From NCBI GenBank assembly GCA_947460275.1, contig CANHHZ010000025.1, forward strand, positions 1 to 14,955: 14,955 nucleotides of DNA, read 5' to 3'. How positions within the stretch are numbered: the stretch's first letter is position 1; each line of letters starts with the position of its first letter. The DNA comes from Sphingobacteriaceae bacterium (GTDB taxonomy: Bacteria > Bacteroidota > Bacteroidia > Sphingobacteriales > Sphingobacteriaceae). Shown in pieces: positions 13,601 to 14,955 of this stretch. The notes beneath the pieces are model-generated. The model had not been told where the DNA came from. It worked only from the letters and a program-made list of their open reading frames with translations, and searched no databases. A program made the position numbers and the translations under genes.

Positions 13601-14955
13601 GTAGAAACTCAAACTGAAGATGGTAAAACTGATATCGTATTGGGTCGTTCGGGTGAGTTTAAAATTATTGAACCAAAAACTGGTAAAGTAATTGTAACCA
13701 ATAATATTCCTTATGGTGCTTTCTTGTTTGTAAAAGAAGGAGCTAAAGTAGCTAAAGGCGATAAAATTTGTTCATGGGATCCGTACAATGCGGTTATTAT
13801 TTCAGAATTTGCTGGTAAAATCGAATTTGATGCCATCATAGAAGGGGTTACTTTCCGTGAAGAATCTGACGAACAAACTGGTCACCGTGAAAAAGTAATC
13901 ATCGATACACGTGATAAAACTAAAAACCCTTCTGTAAAAGTAGTTGATAAAAAAGGTGAACTGATCAGAGCATATAACATTCCAGTAGGAGCACACATTG
14001 CCATTGATGAAGGTGATGCTATCCAAACTGGTCAGATATTAGTTAAAATACCTCGTGCAACAGGTAAAACTCGAGATATTACAGGTGGTTTACCACGTGT
14101 AACCGAATTATTTGAAGCACGTAACCCATCTAATCCAGCGGTAGTAACCGAAATTGATGGTGTGGTAACTTTAGGAGGGGTAAAACGTGGTAATCGCGAA
14201 ATTACTATCGAATCTAAAGACGGAGAAGTTAAAAAATATCTTGTTCCATTGTCTAAACACATTTTGGTACAAGACAACGACTTTGTAAAAGCCGGTATGC
14301 CATTATCCGATGGTTCTATTTCTCCTGCTGATATTTTAGCGATTAAAGGCCCTGCGGCTGTACAAGAATACTTAGTAAATGGTATACAAGAGGTTTACCG
14401 TTTACAAGGTGTAAAAATTAACGATAAGCACTTTGAAGTAATTGTACACCAAATGATGCAAAAAGTTCATATTGAAGATCCAGGAGATACCCGTTTCTTA
14501 GAAAATGACTCTGTTGATCGTTGGGATTTTCAAGTAGAAAACGATAGCATTTACGACAAAAAAGTAGTGGTAGAGGCTGGAGATTCTGAAACAGTAAAAC
14601 CTGGTCAAATTTTATCATTGCGTAAATTAAGAGACGAAAATTCTCAATTGAAACGTAAAGATTTGAAACAAATTGAAGTTCGTGATGCACAACCTGCTAC
14701 AGCAAGCTCAATTTTACAGGGTATTACGCGTGCATCTTTAGGTACCAAATCGTTTATCTCTGCTGCATCATTCCAAGAAACTACTAAAGTATTGAATGAA
14801 GCTGCTATTGCGGGTAAACGTGATAACATGTTAGGCTTAAAAGAAAACGTAATCGTTGGTCACTTGATTCCTTCAGGTACTGGTGTTCGTGGATATGAGC
14901 GTATCATTGTTGGTTCTCAAGAAGAATACGATAAATTATTGGCTTCTAAACAAGA
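10685..14955 (+). CDS. rpoC: DNA-directed RNA polymerase subunit beta' (3' end beyond window)
   Basis: The second large catalytic subunit of RNA polymerase, in one unbroken frame of 1423 codons plus two bases, so only the last few residues should be missing (the family here is about 1420-1430 aa). The start is ATG 10685 (MSYKKDNKLKSNF), 89 nt after rpoB. The first zinc ribbon uses C66, C68, C81 and C84. The catalytic NADFDGD is at 472-478, with Mg-binding Asp at 474, 476 and 478. The bridge helix follows ENPILSNFKEGLSVLEYF (about 763-811). The second zinc site is C821, C895, C902 and C905. The trigger loop has R940 and H943, with Leu939 where E. coli has Met932. There is no Shine-Dalgarno; the upstream gap is a long hairpin. 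Confidence 0.97.
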   Translation, partial: MSYKKDNKLKSNFTSITISLSSPEIILERSSGEVLKPETINYRTYKPERDGLFCERIFGPVKDYECHCGKYKRIRYKGIVCDRCGVEVTEKKVRRERMGHINLVVPVAHIWYFRSLPNKIGYLLGLPTKKLDLIIYYERYVVIQAGLMEEQGISYMDFLTEEEYLDILDKLPKENQYLEDRDPNKFVAKMGAEALEDLLKRIDLDTLSYNLRHQAANETSQQRKNEALKRLQVVEAFRGSRARIENNPEWMIIKIVPVIPPELRPLVPLEGGRFATSDLNDLYRRVIIRNNRLKRLIEIKAPEVILRNEKRMLQEAVDSLFDNSRKVNAVKTEGNRALKSLSDILKGKQGRFRQNLLGKRVDYSARSVIVVGPNLKLHECGLPKDMAAELYKPFIIRKMIERGVVKTVKSAKKIVDRKDPLVWDILENVLKGHPVLLNRAPTLHRLGIQSFQPKLVEGKAIQLHPLVCTAFNADFDGDQMAVHLPLGNAAILEAQVLMLAAHNILNPANGTPITVPSQDMVLGLYYITKGRRTDATRVVKGQNAIFYSPEEVIIAYNEKKIDLHAFIKVKVNVKQEDGTIVNKLIDTTVGRVLFNQMVPQEVGYINELLTKKSLRDIIGEVVKMTGMARSARFLDDIKELGFRMAFQGGLSFNLQDVNIPVEKHTLLEQAAGEVEEVRNNYNMGFITNNERYNQIIDIWTRINNRLTTFVMNQLSSDNQGFNSVYMMLDSGARGSKEQIRQLAGMRGLMAKPQKSGSGGEIIENPILSNFKEGLSVLEYFISTHGARKGLADTALKTADAGYLTRRLHDVAQDMIVNTEDCGTLRGMYTTALKDNEDVVEPLYDRILGRISLHDVYNPIDGKLLVGAGQDVSEEIGKAIEESPLDGIEIRSVLTCENKRGVCALCYGRNLASGKRVQKGEAVGVIAAQSIGEPGTQLTLRTFHVGGTASNIAAESQINAKFEGVIEFENLRTVETQTEDGKTDIVLGRSGEFKIIEPKTGKVIVTNNIPYGAFLFVKEGAKVAKGDKICSWDPYNAVIISEFAGKIEFDAIIEGVTFREESDEQTGHREKVIIDTRDKTKNPSVKVVDKKGELIRAYNIPVGAHIAIDEGDAIQTGQILVKIPRATGKTRDITGGLPRVTELFEARNPSNPAVVTEIDGVVTLGGVKRGNREITIESKDGEVKKYLVPLSKHILVQDNDFVKAGMPLSDGSISPADILAIKGPAAVQEYLVNGIQEVYRLQGVKINDKHFEVIVHQMMQKVHIEDPGDTRFLENDSVDRWDFQVENDSIYDKKVVVEAGDSETVKPGQILSLRKLRDENSQLKRKDLKQIEVRDAQPATASSILQGITRASLGTKSFISAASFQETTKVLNEAAIAGKRDNMLGLKENVIVGHLIPSGTGVRGYERIIVGSQEEYDKLLASKQ

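Overview
The window is an AT-rich stretch of a Bacteroidota chromosome, most likely of the Sphingobacteriaceae (Pedobacter-like). Three things point there: the gene order tyrosine recombinase, HPF, tRNA cluster, tuf, tRNA-Trp, secE, nusG, rplK-rplA-rplJ-rplL, rpoB, rpoC; promoter boxes of the Bacteroidota TTG / TAnnTTTG type; and an almost complete lack of Shine-Dalgarno sequences before highly expressed genes. The family-level placement is an inference from protein style, not from a search.

Layout, all on the + strand. Positions 1-29 hold the terminator of an unseen upstream gene, which by conserved synteny is probably rpsU (bS21). Next come a Xer-type recombinase (97-981) and a short HPF/RaiA ribosome-hibernation factor (996-1343), closed by a strong terminator (1374-1406). 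A new promoter near 1438 drives a cluster of tRNA-Thr(TGT), tRNA-Tyr(GTA), tRNA-Gly(TCC) and tRNA-Thr(GGT). The spacers in this cluster carry inverted repeats, two of them built on a 7-nt period. A terminator-like hairpin (2050-2087) precedes tuf (EF-Tu). A second hairpin follows tuf, then tRNA-Trp, secE and nusG, ending at a strong terminator (4273-4310).

A textbook Bacteroidota promoter (4382-4412) then starts the uL11-uL1-uL10-bL12-RpoB-RpoC operon. uL11, uL1, uL10 and bL12 build the ribosomal stalk and L1 arm. RpoB and RpoC form the RNA polymerase catalytic core. Between rplL and rpoB (152 nt) lie two hairpins that look like an attenuator or processing region. Between rpoB and rpoC (89 nt) lies a long, heptad-phased hairpin. 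rpoC runs off the right edge after 1423 codons and is nearly complete.

Together the genes form a core information-processing locus: tRNAs, elongation factor, protein export (SecE), transcription elongation (NusG), ribosome stalk and RNA polymerase. No phage, insertion sequence, CRISPR array, defence system or biosynthetic cluster is present, and I see no credible new multi-gene system. The points worth a second look are non-coding: the only perfect Shine-Dalgarno in the window (before HPF), the heptad-phased inverted repeats, the operon-internal hairpins, and the very short secE leader left by tRNA-Trp processing.
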